Origin: Bradyrhizobium sp. BRP22
Lineage (GTDB): Bacteria; Pseudomonadota; Alphaproteobacteria; Rhizobiales; Xanthobacteraceae
Direction of reading: 5' to 3'
NCBI RefSeq assembly: GCF_020194175.1
Contig: NZ_JADYVX010000024.1
Coordinates: 1 to 64,000 of the forward strand
Length of the DNA stretch: 64,000 bases
How positions within the stretch are numbered: position 1 is the stretch's first letter; every line of letters begins with the position of its first letter. Made by a program: the position numbers and the translations under genes. The notes beneath the pieces were generated by a model. It was given only the letters and a program-made list of their open reading frames with translations, did not search any database and was not told the origin of the DNA. Below, one piece after another: positions 35,857 to 44,845 of this stretch.

Positions 35857-36771
35857 ATGACAAAATCACTGCAGGACAAAGTCATCATCGTCACCGGCGC
35901 TGGCCGCGGCATCGGGCGCGAGATCGCGCTGCTCTGCGCCGCCGAGGGCGCCAAGGTCGTGGTCAACGATCCCGGCGTCGCCGCCGACGGTTCGGGCACC
36001 AGCGCCGCGCCCGCGGAAGAGGTGGTCGAGGAGATCAAGAAGCGCGGCGGCACCGCGGTCGCCAATTTCGAGACCGTGGCGGAAGCGATCCCGGCCAGCA
36101 AGATCGTGAAGACCGCGACCGACCATTTCGGCAAGCTCGACGGCGTCGTCAACAATGCCGGCATCCTGCGCGACATGATCTTCCATCGCATGAGCGTGGA
36201 AGCCTTCGAGGCCGTCATCAAGGTGCACCTGATGGGCTCTTTCTATGTCAGTCACGCCGCGGCACGGCTGTTCCGCGAGCAGGAGAGCGGCTCCTTCGTG
36301 CACTTCACCTCGACCTCCGGCCTGGTCGGCAATTATGGCCAGGCCAACTATGCGGCCGCGAAGCTCGGCATCGTCGGTCTGTCGAAGTCGATCGCGCTCG
36401 ACATGAGCCGCTTCAACGTGCGCTCGAACTGCATCTCGCCATTCGCCTGGAGCCGGCTGATCGGCACCATCCCGACCGAGACCGAGGCCGAGAAGGAGCG
36501 CGTCAAGCGCATCCAGCAGATGGGGCCGGAGAAGATCGCGCCACTCTGCGCCTATCTGCTCAGCGACGCAGGCAAGGACGTCACCGGGCAGATCTTCGCG
36601 GTCCGGATGAACGAGATCTTCCTGATGGGCCAGTCGCGCCCGATCCGCTCTGTGCACCGCGGCGAAGGCTGGACGACACAAACCATCGCCGAACACGCGA
36701 TCCCGGCGCTGAAGCCGTCGTTTTACAAGCTCGACCGCTCCGCCGACGTCTTCAGCTGGGACGCTATCTGA
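35857..36771 (+). CDS. SDR oxidoreductase, MFE-2-like 3-hydroxyacyl-CoA dehydrogenase
   Basis: The 304-residue protein starts at the ATG at 35857, with AGGAGA just upstream. The Rossmann motif is VTGAGRGIGRE and the catalytic Ser-Tyr-Lys set is in STSGLVGNYGQANYAAAKLG. The pattern of a GIGRE start, VNNAGILRD and a C-terminal stretch after SPFAWSR resembles the dehydrogenase domain of multifunctional enzyme type 2 (17-beta-HSD4). It therefore probably oxidises a 3-hydroxyacyl-CoA to the ketoacyl-CoA used by the adjacent thiolase. A steroid or branched acyl substrate is possible but not shown. Confidence 0.85.
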   Translation: MTKSLQDKVIIVTGAGRGIGREIALLCAAEGAKVVVNDPGVAADGSGTSAAPAEEVVEEIKKRGGTAVANFETVAEAIPASKIVKTATDHFGKLDGVVNNAGILRDMIFHRMSVEAFEAVIKVHLMGSFYVSHAAARLFREQESGSFVHFTSTSGLVGNYGQANYAAAKLGIVGLSKSIALDMSRFNVRSNCISPFAWSRLIGTIPTETEAEKERVKRIQQMGPEKIAPLCAYLLSDAGKDVTGQIFAVRMNEIFLMGQSRPIRSVHRGEGWTTQTIAEHAIPALKPSFYKLDRSADVFSWDAI

Positions 36772-36908
36772 TGATTTTATGACACTGTCGTCCCGGCTCG
36801 TATCCGGGACGACGCCATCTTCGGTTGTTTCATCACGCCTGCCCGCTTTATGCCGGATTGCGGGCGCATGGGTTCCTTCCCAACAACAAAAAAGCCTGGG
36901 AGGACGTC

Positions 36909-38021
36909 ATGAACAATCCAAACAATTCACCCAACCAGCAGGACGGAGGCTCGATCGGGCTCGACCGCCGGACGCTTTTGCGCGGTGCAACCGCGATTGC
37001 TGCGACTGCGGCGGTTGCGCCGGCAGCCTTCGCCCGCGACTTTGGTTCCAATGCCGAGCCACAGCGCTATCCCGACCCCGATATCGTCGTGATCGATCCC
37101 AAGCGCTTCAAGGCCAAGGTCGGCAACACCGCCATCAAGCGTCTCTACACCGGCTGCCTGTGGGCCGAGGGGCCGGCCTGGAATTCGCAGGGGCAATATC
37201 TGGTCTGGAGCGATATCCCCGCCAACCGGCAGCTTCGCTATCTCGACGACGACGGCCACATCTCCGAGCAGTTCCGCAAGCCCTCCAATGAGAGCAACGG
37301 CAATTCCTTCGATCTCGAAGGTCGGCAGCTTTCGGCCGAGCGCACGCGGCTGGTGCGTTTCGAGCACAACGGCACGGTCACCACGCTGGCCCAGGAAGCC
37401 AATGGCAAGCCGCTGAACGGGCCGAACGACATGGTGGTCCACCCCAACGACAAGTCGATCTGGTTCACCGATCCCGGCTATGGCGCGATCTCGATCTATG
37501 AGGGGCAGCGCGCCAACACCAATTCGGTGCAGCCCTACCAGAAGGAGGCGGTGTACCGGATCGACGGCCAGTCCGGCCAGATCACCAAGGTCGCCGATGA
37601 TCCGTTCAAGCCGAACGGCATCGCCTTCAGCCATGACTACAAGAAGCTCTATGTCTGCGACACCGGGATCACGCATTATCCGAACGCCAACAACGTGGTC
37701 TGGGCCTACGACATCAACGGCGACAAGCTCTCGAACCCGAAGCAGTTGATCGACATGAAGCTCGACGGCAAGTCGGGCTTCCCCGACGGGCTGCGGGTGG
37801 ACATCGACGGCAATATCTGGGTCGGCGCCGGCTGGGTCGGACCAGGCTATGACGGCGTCCAGGTGTTCGCGCCCGACGGCACGCGGATCGGCCAGATCGT
37901 GCTGCCGGAGACCTGCGCCAACGTCTGCTTCGGCGGCAAGAAGCGCAATCGCCTGTTCATGACCGCGAGCCAGTCACTCTATGCGGTCTATGTGGAGACG
38001 CAGGGCGCGCATCACTGCTGA
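36909..38021 (+). CDS. Tat-exported SMP-30/gluconolactonase-like protein
   Basis: From the ATG at 36909, preceded by GGGAGG, the protein has 370 residues. It begins with a twin-arginine signal (DRRTLLRGATAIAAT, cleavage near AFA). The mature six-bladed propeller resembles gluconolactonase/SMP-30: LYTGCLWAEGPAWNSQGQYL, LNGPNDMVVHPNDKSIWFTD, FKPNGIAFSHDYKKLYVCDT and KSGFPDGLRVDIDGNIWVG. The motifs carry metal-binding Glu, Asn and Asp residues of the family. It would hydrolyse a lactone in the periplasm. It is not obviously linked to its neighbours. Confidence 0.9.
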   Translation: MNNPNNSPNQQDGGSIGLDRRTLLRGATAIAATAAVAPAAFARDFGSNAEPQRYPDPDIVVIDPKRFKAKVGNTAIKRLYTGCLWAEGPAWNSQGQYLVWSDIPANRQLRYLDDDGHISEQFRKPSNESNGNSFDLEGRQLSAERTRLVRFEHNGTVTTLAQEANGKPLNGPNDMVVHPNDKSIWFTDPGYGAISIYEGQRANTNSVQPYQKEAVYRIDGQSGQITKVADDPFKPNGIAFSHDYKKLYVCDTGITHYPNANNVVWAYDINGDKLSNPKQLIDMKLDGKSGFPDGLRVDIDGNIWVGAGWVGPGYDGVQVFAPDGTRIGQIVLPETCANVCFGGKKRNRLFMTASQSLYAVYVETQGAHHC

Positions 38022-38028
38022 CGCAGTC

Positions 38029-38064
38029 GGCGAATAGCGAATGGAAGCCCGTCCGCTATTCGCC
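38029..38064. terminator. Bidirectional terminator between the SMP-30 gene and ppc
   Basis: GGCGAATAGCG (38029-38039) and CGCTATTCGCC (38054-38064) are perfect 11-bp arms with a 14-nt loop, followed by a pyrimidine-rich stretch. The hairpin lies between two convergent genes whose stops are at 38021 and 38071. Confidence 0.7.
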
Positions 38065-38070
38065 TCTTCT

Positions 38071-40860
38071 CTACCCGCTATTCCTCAGCCCCGCGGAGAT
38101 CCCGTTGATGGTGAGCTGGATGCCGCGCAGCACCTGCTCGTCCGGGTTCTGCGCGCGGTGTTCCTTCAACAGCTCCACCTGCACATGGTTGAGCGGGTCG
38201 AGATAAGGAAAACGGTTGCGGATCGAGCGTTCGAGCAGCGGGTTGCCCTGCAGCAGCCGCTCATGGCCCATGATGTCGAGCAGCGTCTCGATCGACAGAT
38301 GCCATTCGCGGCGGATGCGGCCGAAAATCTTCTCGCGCAATTCGGCATCCGGCACCAGCTCCGCATAGCGCGAGGCAATCGCGATCGAGCTCTTGGCCAG
38401 CACCATGTCCATGTTGGAGAGCAGCGTGCGGAAGAACGGCCATTCCCGGTACAGCTCCTGCAGGAACGCCATGCCCTGCTCCGGATGCTCCGCGATCCAG
38501 GTCTCGACCGCGCTGCCGAAGCCGTACCAGCCCGGCAGCATCAGCCGGCATTGGGCCCAGGAGAACACCCAGGGGATGGCGCGGAGGTCCTCGATCTCGC
38601 GGGTCTTCTTGCGCGACGCCGGGCGACTGCCGATGTTGAGCGTCGCAATCTCGTTGATGACGGTCGAGCCCCAGAAATAATCGGCAAAGCCGTCGGTCTC
38701 GTAGACAAGTCCGCGATAGGCCTTGAAGGCGAGCGCCGAGAGCTGCTCCATCGCCTTCAGATATTCGGCGCGCGGCGCGCTTTGCCTCGGCTGCAGCAGG
38801 CTGGTCTCGAGCGTCGCCGCGGCAAGGATTTCTAGATTGTTGCGGCCGACCTCGGCGTTGGAATATTTGCTCGAAATGATCTCGCCCTGCTCGGTGATCC
38901 GGATCTGGCCATTCACGGCGCCGCCGGGCTGGGCGATGATCGCGTCATAGCTCGGGCCGCCGCCGCGGCCGACCGAGCCGCCGCGGCCATGGAACAGGCG
39001 CAGGCGGACGTGATGGCGCTCGAACACCTCGACGAGGCCGATCTCCGCCTTGTAGAGCTCCCAGCCCGACGTGACGAAGCCGCCGTCCTTGTTGCTGTCG
39101 GAATAGCCGAGCATCACCTCCTGCACACCGCCGCGGCTGTCCACCAGGCGGCGGTAGTCGTGCAGCGCCAGCATACGGTCCATGATGCCGCTGGAGGCTT
39201 GCAGGTCCTCGATGGTCTCGAACAGCGGCACGATGTTGATGGCGCTGCGGCCGGAGGGATTGATCAGCCCGACTTCCTTGAGGAGCACCGCGACTTCGAG
39301 CATGTCGGACATGCCCTTGCACATCGAGATGATGCATTGGGAAATCACCTCCGGGCCGAAGGTCGCATGTGCCTCCGCGGCCGCCCGGAACACGGCGAGC
39401 TCGCCCTGGGTCTCCTCGCTGTACTTCACGAAGGGCGAGGACAGCGGCCGCGCGCTGCGAAGCTCGCCGAGCAGCAGGTTGATGCGGGCGTCCTCGCCGA
39501 GCGCCATATAGGACATGCCTGATATCGCCGCGTCGAGCAGTTCGGCGACGGTGCGCTCGTGCACCGCGGAGTTTTGCCTGATGTCGAGGCGGGCGAGATG
39601 GAAGCCGAAGCAATCGACCGCGCGCCGCAGCAAGCGAAGACGTCCGCGGGCGATGACCGCCGAGTTGTTTGCGATCAGCGAGCGGTCGAGCACGTCGAGA
39701 TCGGCCTTGAACTCGTTGACATTGGTGTAGGGCTCGGCCTTGCCGACCGGTCGGCGCGTGATCTCGACCTGCAGCTTCTCGGCGGTCGCGGTCAGCCGGG
39801 CGTAGATGCCGGATACCGCGAGCCGGTATGGTTCGCCGCTCCGGTGCGGCGACGGATCGGGCGAGCGCTCGGCGAGCACGCGCAGTTCGTCGGAAACATC
39901 GGCGAGGTTCCTGGCCAGCGACAGTTCGGCGCCGAGGACGTGCAGCTCTTCCAGATAGAAGCTCAATATCCGGCTCGACTGCAGCCGCAGCGTGCCGCGC
40001 ATGACGTCGGCGGTGACGAACGGGTTGCCGTCGCGGTCGCCGCCGATCCAGCTTCCCATCTTCAGGAACGACGCGAGCTCGCCCGGCTCGCCGCCCTCCT
40101 TGTTGAGCCGGTCCTCCAGCGCGCAATGCAGGCGCGGCACCTCGTGGAGGAAGGTGTAATCGTAGAACGACAGCCCGTTGGTGACTTCGTCCAGCACCGT
40201 GAGCTTGGTCCGGCGCAACAGATTGGTCTGCCACAGCGTCACCACGGCGCGGCGAAGCTGCTCGTCGCTGGCCTCGCCCTCCTCCGGCGTCATCTGCAGC
40301 CGCTCGCGCCGGTCGAGCAGGCCCGCGATCTCCATCTCGCGGTCCATGGTGCTCTTGCGCCGGACCTCGGTCGGATGCGCTGTCAGCACCGGGCTGACCA
40401 GGGCGCCCTTGAAGAAGCGGCGCAGATCGTTCGGGCCGAAGCCGGCCTGCTGCGCATGGTTCACGGCCTGCGTCAGCAGGCTCGGCCGCGGCGTGCCGGC
40501 GCCACGCCCCCGCATCTGGCGGATGTTGTTCTGGTCCTCGGCGATGTTGGCGAGGTGGGAGAAATAGCTGAAGGCGCGGACGATCCGCACCGTCTCTGAG
40601 ATCGACATGCTGTCGAGGATGGTTTCCAGTTCCCGCCGCGCCAGCCGGTCTTCATCCCGGTGGAACCGGATCGAGGTCTGCCGGATGCGCTCGACCAGAT
40701 CGAAGACATCGGCGCCCTCCTGGTCGCGCACGGTGTCGCCGAGGATGCGTCCGAGCAGGCGGATGTCATTGCGCAGCCGCGCATCTTCCTCGAGGGCCTG
40801 GCTGTCCTCGGCGCGATTGGCACGGACCTCGGTCTCGGAAGGCATGGTCTGGGGAGACAT
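38071..40860 (-). CDS. ppc: Phosphoenolpyruvate carboxylase
   Basis: From the ATG at 40860 the enzyme has 929 residues, a normal PEPC length. It carries the catalytic histidine in VLTAHPTEVRRKS, the PEP/bicarbonate-binding GYSDSNKDGGF and FHGRGGSVGRGGGP loops, and the C-terminal LTINGISAGLRNSG. It makes oxaloacetate from PEP and bicarbonate, an anaplerotic step for growth on sugars or C2-C3 compounds. The longer frame to 40947 lacks a ribosome binding site and crosses poorly conserved sequence. The gene stands alone, convergent with the SMP-30 gene. Confidence 0.97.
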   Translation of the reverse strand: MSPQTMPSETEVRANRAEDSQALEEDARLRNDIRLLGRILGDTVRDQEGADVFDLVERIRQTSIRFHRDEDRLARRELETILDSMSISETVRIVRAFSYFSHLANIAEDQNNIRQMRGRGAGTPRPSLLTQAVNHAQQAGFGPNDLRRFFKGALVSPVLTAHPTEVRRKSTMDREMEIAGLLDRRERLQMTPEEGEASDEQLRRAVVTLWQTNLLRRTKLTVLDEVTNGLSFYDYTFLHEVPRLHCALEDRLNKEGGEPGELASFLKMGSWIGGDRDGNPFVTADVMRGTLRLQSSRILSFYLEELHVLGAELSLARNLADVSDELRVLAERSPDPSPHRSGEPYRLAVSGIYARLTATAEKLQVEITRRPVGKAEPYTNVNEFKADLDVLDRSLIANNSAVIARGRLRLLRRAVDCFGFHLARLDIRQNSAVHERTVAELLDAAISGMSYMALGEDARINLLLGELRSARPLSSPFVKYSEETQGELAVFRAAAEAHATFGPEVISQCIISMCKGMSDMLEVAVLLKEVGLINPSGRSAINIVPLFETIEDLQASSGIMDRMLALHDYRRLVDSRGGVQEVMLGYSDSNKDGGFVTSGWELYKAEIGLVEVFERHHVRLRLFHGRGGSVGRGGGPSYDAIIAQPGGAVNGQIRITEQGEIISSKYSNAEVGRNNLEILAAATLETSLLQPRQSAPRAEYLKAMEQLSALAFKAYRGLVYETDGFADYFWGSTVINEIATLNIGSRPASRKKTREIEDLRAIPWVFSWAQCRLMLPGWYGFGSAVETWIAEHPEQGMAFLQELYREWPFFRTLLSNMDMVLAKSSIAIASRYAELVPDAELREKIFGRIRREWHLSIETLLDIMGHERLLQGNPLLERSIRNRFPYLDPLNHVQVELLKEHRAQNPDEQVLRGIQLTINGISAGLRNSG

Positions 40861-40978
40861 GGCTGATCGCTCCAGCGGCTGCCCGGCACCTCCGGAGTGT
40901 GCAACTTTTTTGCCGCAGCGCAAGATGAAGTTGGAGGCGGCGCACACACGATGCCGCGCCGCCCGCCCGAACCTCCAA

Positions 40979-41082
40979 CCTCATCCCGAGGAGCCGCGCC
41001 AGCGTCGTCTCGAGGGATGGCCACGGGCACGATCCGGGCCTCATGGTTCGAGACGGCGCTGCGCGCCTCCTCACCATGAGGG
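40979..41082. repeat. Palindromic repeat family D (CCTCAT...ATGAGG)
   Basis: A composite inverted repeat has outer arms CCTCATCCCGAGGAG and CTCCTCACCATGAGG and inner complements GTCGTCTCGAGG and TTCGAGACGGCG. It lies between the acyl-CoA synthetase stop and the ppc start. Related copies are at 112-208, 56091 and 56399. Confidence 0.8.
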
Positions 41083-41110
41083 TCTGCCATTGAGCGCCAG
41101 ACGACAGAGT

Positions 41111-42655
41111 TCAAATCCTCCTTCCCGCCTGCTCCCAATAGGGATCGCGGAGGCGGCGCTTGAAGATCTTTCCGGAATCCTCGCGCGGCAGGTTGGTGGC
41201 GATTTCGATGTGCTTGGGCACCTTGTAGTCGGCGAGCGACGTCTTGAGCTGGGTACGGATCGAGGCGACATCCAGCCTGGCCCCTGCTTGCGGCTCGACC
41301 ACCGCCATCAGCGCCTCGCCGAATTCGGGATCTGGGATGCCGAACACGGCGCAATCATGCACGCCGGGAATGGCATGCAACACCGCCTCGATCTCCGCCG
41401 GATAGATGTTGACGCCGCCCGAAATCACCATGTCGCGCTTGCGGTCGCAGATGAAGACGTAACCGTCTTCATCGATATAGCCGACATCGCCCGACGTGAT
41501 GAACCCGTCGCGGTCGATCTCGGCACGTTTTTCCGGCTTGTTGTGATAGGTGAAATCGGGATTGCCCGATATCCGCGAATAGATTTCGCCGATCTCGCCT
41601 GATGGCAGTACCTTTCCGTGATCGCCGATGAAGCGCAGCTCGGCGCCGGGCGAGATCCTGCCGACGGTGCCGGGCTTCCTCAGCGCATCCTCGGAATTCG
41701 CGAACGTCACCGCGCCGGACTCGGTCGAGCCGTAGAACTCGTAGATCACCGGTCCCCACCACTCGATCATCGCCCGCTTGATGTCGGCCGGACAGGGCGC
41801 GGCGGCATGGATGATATGGCGCAGCGAGGACACGTCATATTTCCTGCGCACTTTCTCCGGCAGCTTCATCAGGCGGATGAACATGGTCGGCACCATGAAG
41901 ACGGTGTCGATCCGCTGCTCCTCGACCAGGGCCAGGAAATCCTCCGCATCGAAGCGCGGCATCAGCAGCAGCGCGCCGCCGAGCCGGCCGGAGCGGAGGC
42001 CGAAGGAGTTCGGCGCGGAATGGTAGAGCGGGCCGGGCAACAGCGCGCGGACGCCGGGCTTGAGGCCGTAGATCATGGCGCGCATCGCCTCCGCGTTGGC
42101 CGCCTGCTCCGGCGTCGGTGCGAAGCGGCGCACGCCCTTGGGGTGGCCTGTCGTGCCGGAGGTGTAGATCATGTTCTGCGGCTGCGGCACCGCCGGGCCG
42201 TCATAGCGCCGCTGTTTCGCGAGCCAGGGCTCGAAATCAACTGCGAAATCCGGCACGCCGAGATGATCGGGATCGATCTTGTAGTGGGCGAGGATTTCCG
42301 GGGGCGTCGGCACGCTCAGCACCGTGACGCCGGCGGGGATCGCATCCCGTAGCCGATGCAGCATGTCGGCATGGGCGATCAGGACGCGGGTGCCGGAATC
42401 GGTCAGCACATAGTTGATCTCTTCCGGCTTGAAGTGCCAGTTGATCGGCACGCCATAGGCCCCAAGTCGCATCGCCGCGTACGCCGCCTCGATGAAGGCG
42501 ATGTCGTTGCGCATCAGCATGCAGACGCTGTCGCCCTCGCGGACGCCGAGCTTGCGCAGGCCGCTGGCGATGCGCTCGGAGCGCTCGGTGACTTCCTGAT
42601 GCGTCCGCCTGCGATCGCCGCTGATGACCCCGAGGAAGAGTTGAGAGGTTTCCAT
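41111..42655 (-). CDS. Acyl-CoA synthetase (AMP-binding ligase)
   Basis: The 514-residue protein is an ANL-superfamily ligase. It has the phosphate loop YTSGTTGHPKGV, the adenine motif EFYGSTESGAV, GFITSGDVGYIDEDGYVFI with the hinge-region RKRDMVISGGVN, and the catalytic Lys in EDSGKIFKRRLRD. It activates a carboxylic acid to an acyl-CoA with ATP. The ATG at 42655 is used because the upstream extension runs through a family B repeat. It is followed 126 bp upstream on the same strand by an enoyl-CoA hydratase gene, so the pair looks like the entry to a beta-oxidation-like route. Confidence 0.9.
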   Translation of the reverse strand: METSQLFLGVISGDRRRTHQEVTERSERIASGLRKLGVREGDSVCMLMRNDIAFIEAAYAAMRLGAYGVPINWHFKPEEINYVLTDSGTRVLIAHADMLHRLRDAIPAGVTVLSVPTPPEILAHYKIDPDHLGVPDFAVDFEPWLAKQRRYDGPAVPQPQNMIYTSGTTGHPKGVRRFAPTPEQAANAEAMRAMIYGLKPGVRALLPGPLYHSAPNSFGLRSGRLGGALLLMPRFDAEDFLALVEEQRIDTVFMVPTMFIRLMKLPEKVRRKYDVSSLRHIIHAAAPCPADIKRAMIEWWGPVIYEFYGSTESGAVTFANSEDALRKPGTVGRISPGAELRFIGDHGKVLPSGEIGEIYSRISGNPDFTYHNKPEKRAEIDRDGFITSGDVGYIDEDGYVFICDRKRDMVISGGVNIYPAEIEAVLHAIPGVHDCAVFGIPDPEFGEALMAVVEPQAGARLDVASIRTQLKTSLADYKVPKHIEIATNLPREDSGKIFKRRLRDPYWEQAGRRI

Positions 42656-42694
42656 TATCGCTTTCCGATCTTTCGTCGGGTTGATGAACCACGC

Positions 42695-42774
42695 CGTCAT
42701 TCCGGGGCGATGCGCAGCATCGAACCCGGAATCTCGAGATTCCGGGTTCACGCTTTGCGTGCCCCGGAATGACG
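42695..42774. repeat. Palindromic repeat family B
   Basis: Arms CGTCATTCCGGGGCG and GCCCCGGAATGACG flank the inner palindrome CCGGAATCTCGAGATTCCGG. It lies between the enoyl-CoA hydratase and acyl-CoA synthetase genes, both read on the minus strand. Confidence 0.85.
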
Positions 42775-42781
42775 GTGGAAA

Positions 42782-43597
42782 CTATCCCGCGTCCGCAAAG
42801 CGCGGTGGCCGCTTGTCCATGTTCGCGCGTACGGCCTCGGTCTGGTTGGGGCTGCCGAGCAGCTTCTGCTGCTCGACGGACTCGGCAAGCAGCGCCGGGC
42901 CTGGATCGACCGACAGCTTGTTCAGCAGGCGCTTGGCGGCTCGGATCGCATCCGGGCTCTTGCCGGCGATTTCGCGTGCGACCTCGAAGGCAGCCGCGCG
43001 AGGATCGTCGCAGACGCGGGTGGCAAGGCCGTAACTCAGCGCCTCCTGCGCCGAGAAGATGCGCCCGGTGTAGGTGAGCTCGCGCAGGATGTCGTCGCGC
43101 ACCAGCGTGGCGAGGATCGGCGTGCCCGCCATATCGGGCACCAGGCCCCATTTGATCTCCATGATCGACATCCGCGCGTCCGCGCTGAGGAAGCGCATGT
43201 CGGCGCCGACCGCGAGCTGGAAGCCGCCGCCGAAGGCAACGCCATGGACCGCGGCGATGACCGGCACCGGAAGCTGCCGCCAACCCCAGACCGCCTGCTG
43301 CGGAAAATTCGCCTGGCCGTGGGTGCGGATGGTGAGATCGCGCTTTTCGCCGCCGGCGATCCCGTTGCCGCCCTTCTCCTTCATCGCGGCGAAACGTCCC
43401 ATGTCGAGGCCGGCGCAGAACGCTCGCCCCTCCCCGGACAATACTACCACCCGGACGCCCTTTTCAGTCGAAAGCCGCTCGGTCGCGGCCACCAACGCCT
43501 CGAACATCGCGGCATCCAGCGCATTCATCTTGTCCGCGCGCACCAGGCGGACATCGGCGATCCCTTCGGAAACCGAGATCGTGACGCGTTGCTCCAT
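42782..43597 (-). CDS. Crotonase-family protein with one catalytic Glu replaced by Gln
   Basis: The 271-residue protein is an enoyl-CoA hydratase/isomerase superfamily member. The oxyanion hole is formed by GRAFCAGLD and HGVAFGGGFQ. Of the two glutamates used by hydratases, the second is kept (Glu147 in SIMEIKWGLVPD) but the first is Gln127 (FGGGFQLAVGADM). Crotonases with one glutamate often act as isomerases, or have other activities on acyl-CoAs. The ATG has GGAGGA upstream. It is encoded just before the acyl-CoA synthetase on the same strand and divergent from the dienoyl-reductase-like SDR, so all three probably serve one pathway. Confidence 0.85.
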   Translation of the reverse strand: MEQRVTISVSEGIADVRLVRADKMNALDAAMFEALVAATERLSTEKGVRVVVLSGEGRAFCAGLDMGRFAAMKEKGGNGIAGGEKRDLTIRTHGQANFPQQAVWGWRQLPVPVIAAVHGVAFGGGFQLAVGADMRFLSADARMSIMEIKWGLVPDMAGTPILATLVRDDILRELTYTGRIFSAQEALSYGLATRVCDDPRAAAFEVAREIAGKSPDAIRAAKRLLNKLSVDPGPALLAESVEQQKLLGSPNQTEAVRANMDKRPPRFADAG

Positions 43598-43697
43598 GGA
43601 ATTGTCCTCCGCTGTTCTTGATGCCGCTTTACAGAAGGGCCATTGCCGGTTTTAGTCAATCGACCAATTAACTGACAATCCCCTTTGGGTGGAAACC

Positions 43698-44573
43698 ATG
43701 TTCACAGATCAGCTTCTCGCCGGACGTCGCATTCTCGTGACCGGGGGCGGTACCGGCCTCGGCAAGTCCATGGCCGCGAAGTTCCTGCAATTGGGGGCCG
43801 AGGTGCACATCTGCGGCCGTCGCAAGATCGTCTGCGACGAGACCGCGACCGAGCTGATGGACCAGTATGGCGGGCGCGTGGTTAGCCACGGTGTCGACAT
43901 CCGTAACGCCCAGGCCGTCGACGAGATGATCGAGTCGATCTGGACCGCCAGCGGTCCCCTCACCGACCTCATCAACAACGCCGCCGGCAATTTCATCTCG
44001 CGCTCCGAAGAACTCTCGCCGCGCGGCTTCGATGCGGTCGCGAACATCGTCATGCACGGCACGTTCTACGTCACGCACGCGGTGGGGCGGCGCTGGATCG
44101 CCGGCAAGCAGCGTGGCAACGTGGTGTCGATCACCGTCACCTGGGTGCGCAACGGCTCGCCCTATGTGGTGCCATCGGCGATGAGCAAGTCGGCGATCCA
44201 CGCGATGACGATGTCGCTCGCGATCGAATGGGGTAAGCACGGCATCCGCCTCAACACCATCGCGCCCGGCGAGATCCCGACCGAGGGCATGAGCAAGCGC
44301 ATCAAGCCGGGCGACGAGGCCGGCGCGCGGACCAAGGCGATGAACCCGATGGGGCGCGTCGGCACCATGGAGGAATTGCAGAACCTCGCCGTATTCTTGA
44401 TCTCCGGCGGCTGCGACTGGATCAACGGCGAAACCATCGCGATGGACGGCGCGCAGGCGCTGGCGATGGGCGGCAATTTCTATCAGCTCCGCGACTGGAG
44501 CGACGACGACTGGACCAAGGCGCGCGAACAGATCAAGGCGCAAAACGAAAAGGATCGCGCCGCGCGGGGGTGA
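43698..44573 (+). CDS. 2,4-dienoyl-CoA reductase-like SDR
   Basis: The protein has 291 residues from the ATG at 43698; the GTG at 43689 is an alternative start. It has the Rossmann motif VTGGGTGLGKS and NNAAGNF. Instead of YxxxK it has the SPYVVPSAMSKSA block typical of DECR-type 2,4-dienoyl-CoA reductases. Lys164 is kept, while the residue that is tyrosine in mammalian DECR1 is Trp149 here (SITVTWVRNG). I recall the same tryptophan in alphaproteobacterial homologues. It likely reduces an unsaturated acyl-CoA with NADPH. The gene is divergent from the crotonase and acyl-CoA synthetase pair. Confidence 0.85.
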   Translation: MFTDQLLAGRRILVTGGGTGLGKSMAAKFLQLGAEVHICGRRKIVCDETATELMDQYGGRVVSHGVDIRNAQAVDEMIESIWTASGPLTDLINNAAGNFISRSEELSPRGFDAVANIVMHGTFYVTHAVGRRWIAGKQRGNVVSITVTWVRNGSPYVVPSAMSKSAIHAMTMSLAIEWGKHGIRLNTIAPGEIPTEGMSKRIKPGDEAGARTKAMNPMGRVGTMEELQNLAVFLISGGCDWINGETIAMDGAQALAMGGNFYQLRDWSDDDWTKAREQIKAQNEKDRAARG

Positions 44574-44613
44574 GATAGCTGATAGCGTCATAGCGAGCCA
44601 CTGCTCTCTCCTT

Positions 44614-44691
44614 CGTCATTGCGAGTGTAGCGAAGCAATCCATGCATCCACAAATGGCGAGATGGATTGCTTCGCTACGCTCGCAATCACG
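44614..44691. repeat. Palindromic repeat family C
   Basis: Arms CGTCATTGCGAGTGTAGCGA and TCGCTACGCTCGCAATCACG include the inner pair AAGCAATCCAT and ATGGATTGCTT. It lies directly after the dienoyl-reductase-like gene and begins the 1-kb gene-free region. Confidence 0.85.
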
Positions 44692-44730
44692 GGTGAGAGC
44701 TCGATTCAATTGTCAAACAGCGTCTCCGCT

Positions 44731-44830
44731 GTCATCGTCCGTCAAGGCCGACGATCCAGTATTCCAGAGGCGGTCGTGCTTATGCCGAGAGGCCGCCGGG
44801 TACTGGATGCCCGCCTTCGCGGGCATGACG
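44731..44830. repeat. Intergenic repeat family E (GGATGCCCGCCTTCGCGGGCATGAC)
   Basis: The 100-bp block ends in GATGCCCGCCTTCGCGGGCA, a strong hairpin (TGCCCGC/GCGGGCA), and contains the split complement CCAGTATTCCAGAG and TACTGG. This type of text recurs in many alphaproteobacterial intergenic regions (from memory). No protein is supported here. Confidence 0.6.
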
Positions 44831-44845
44831 GGGGAGTGTGTGGAG

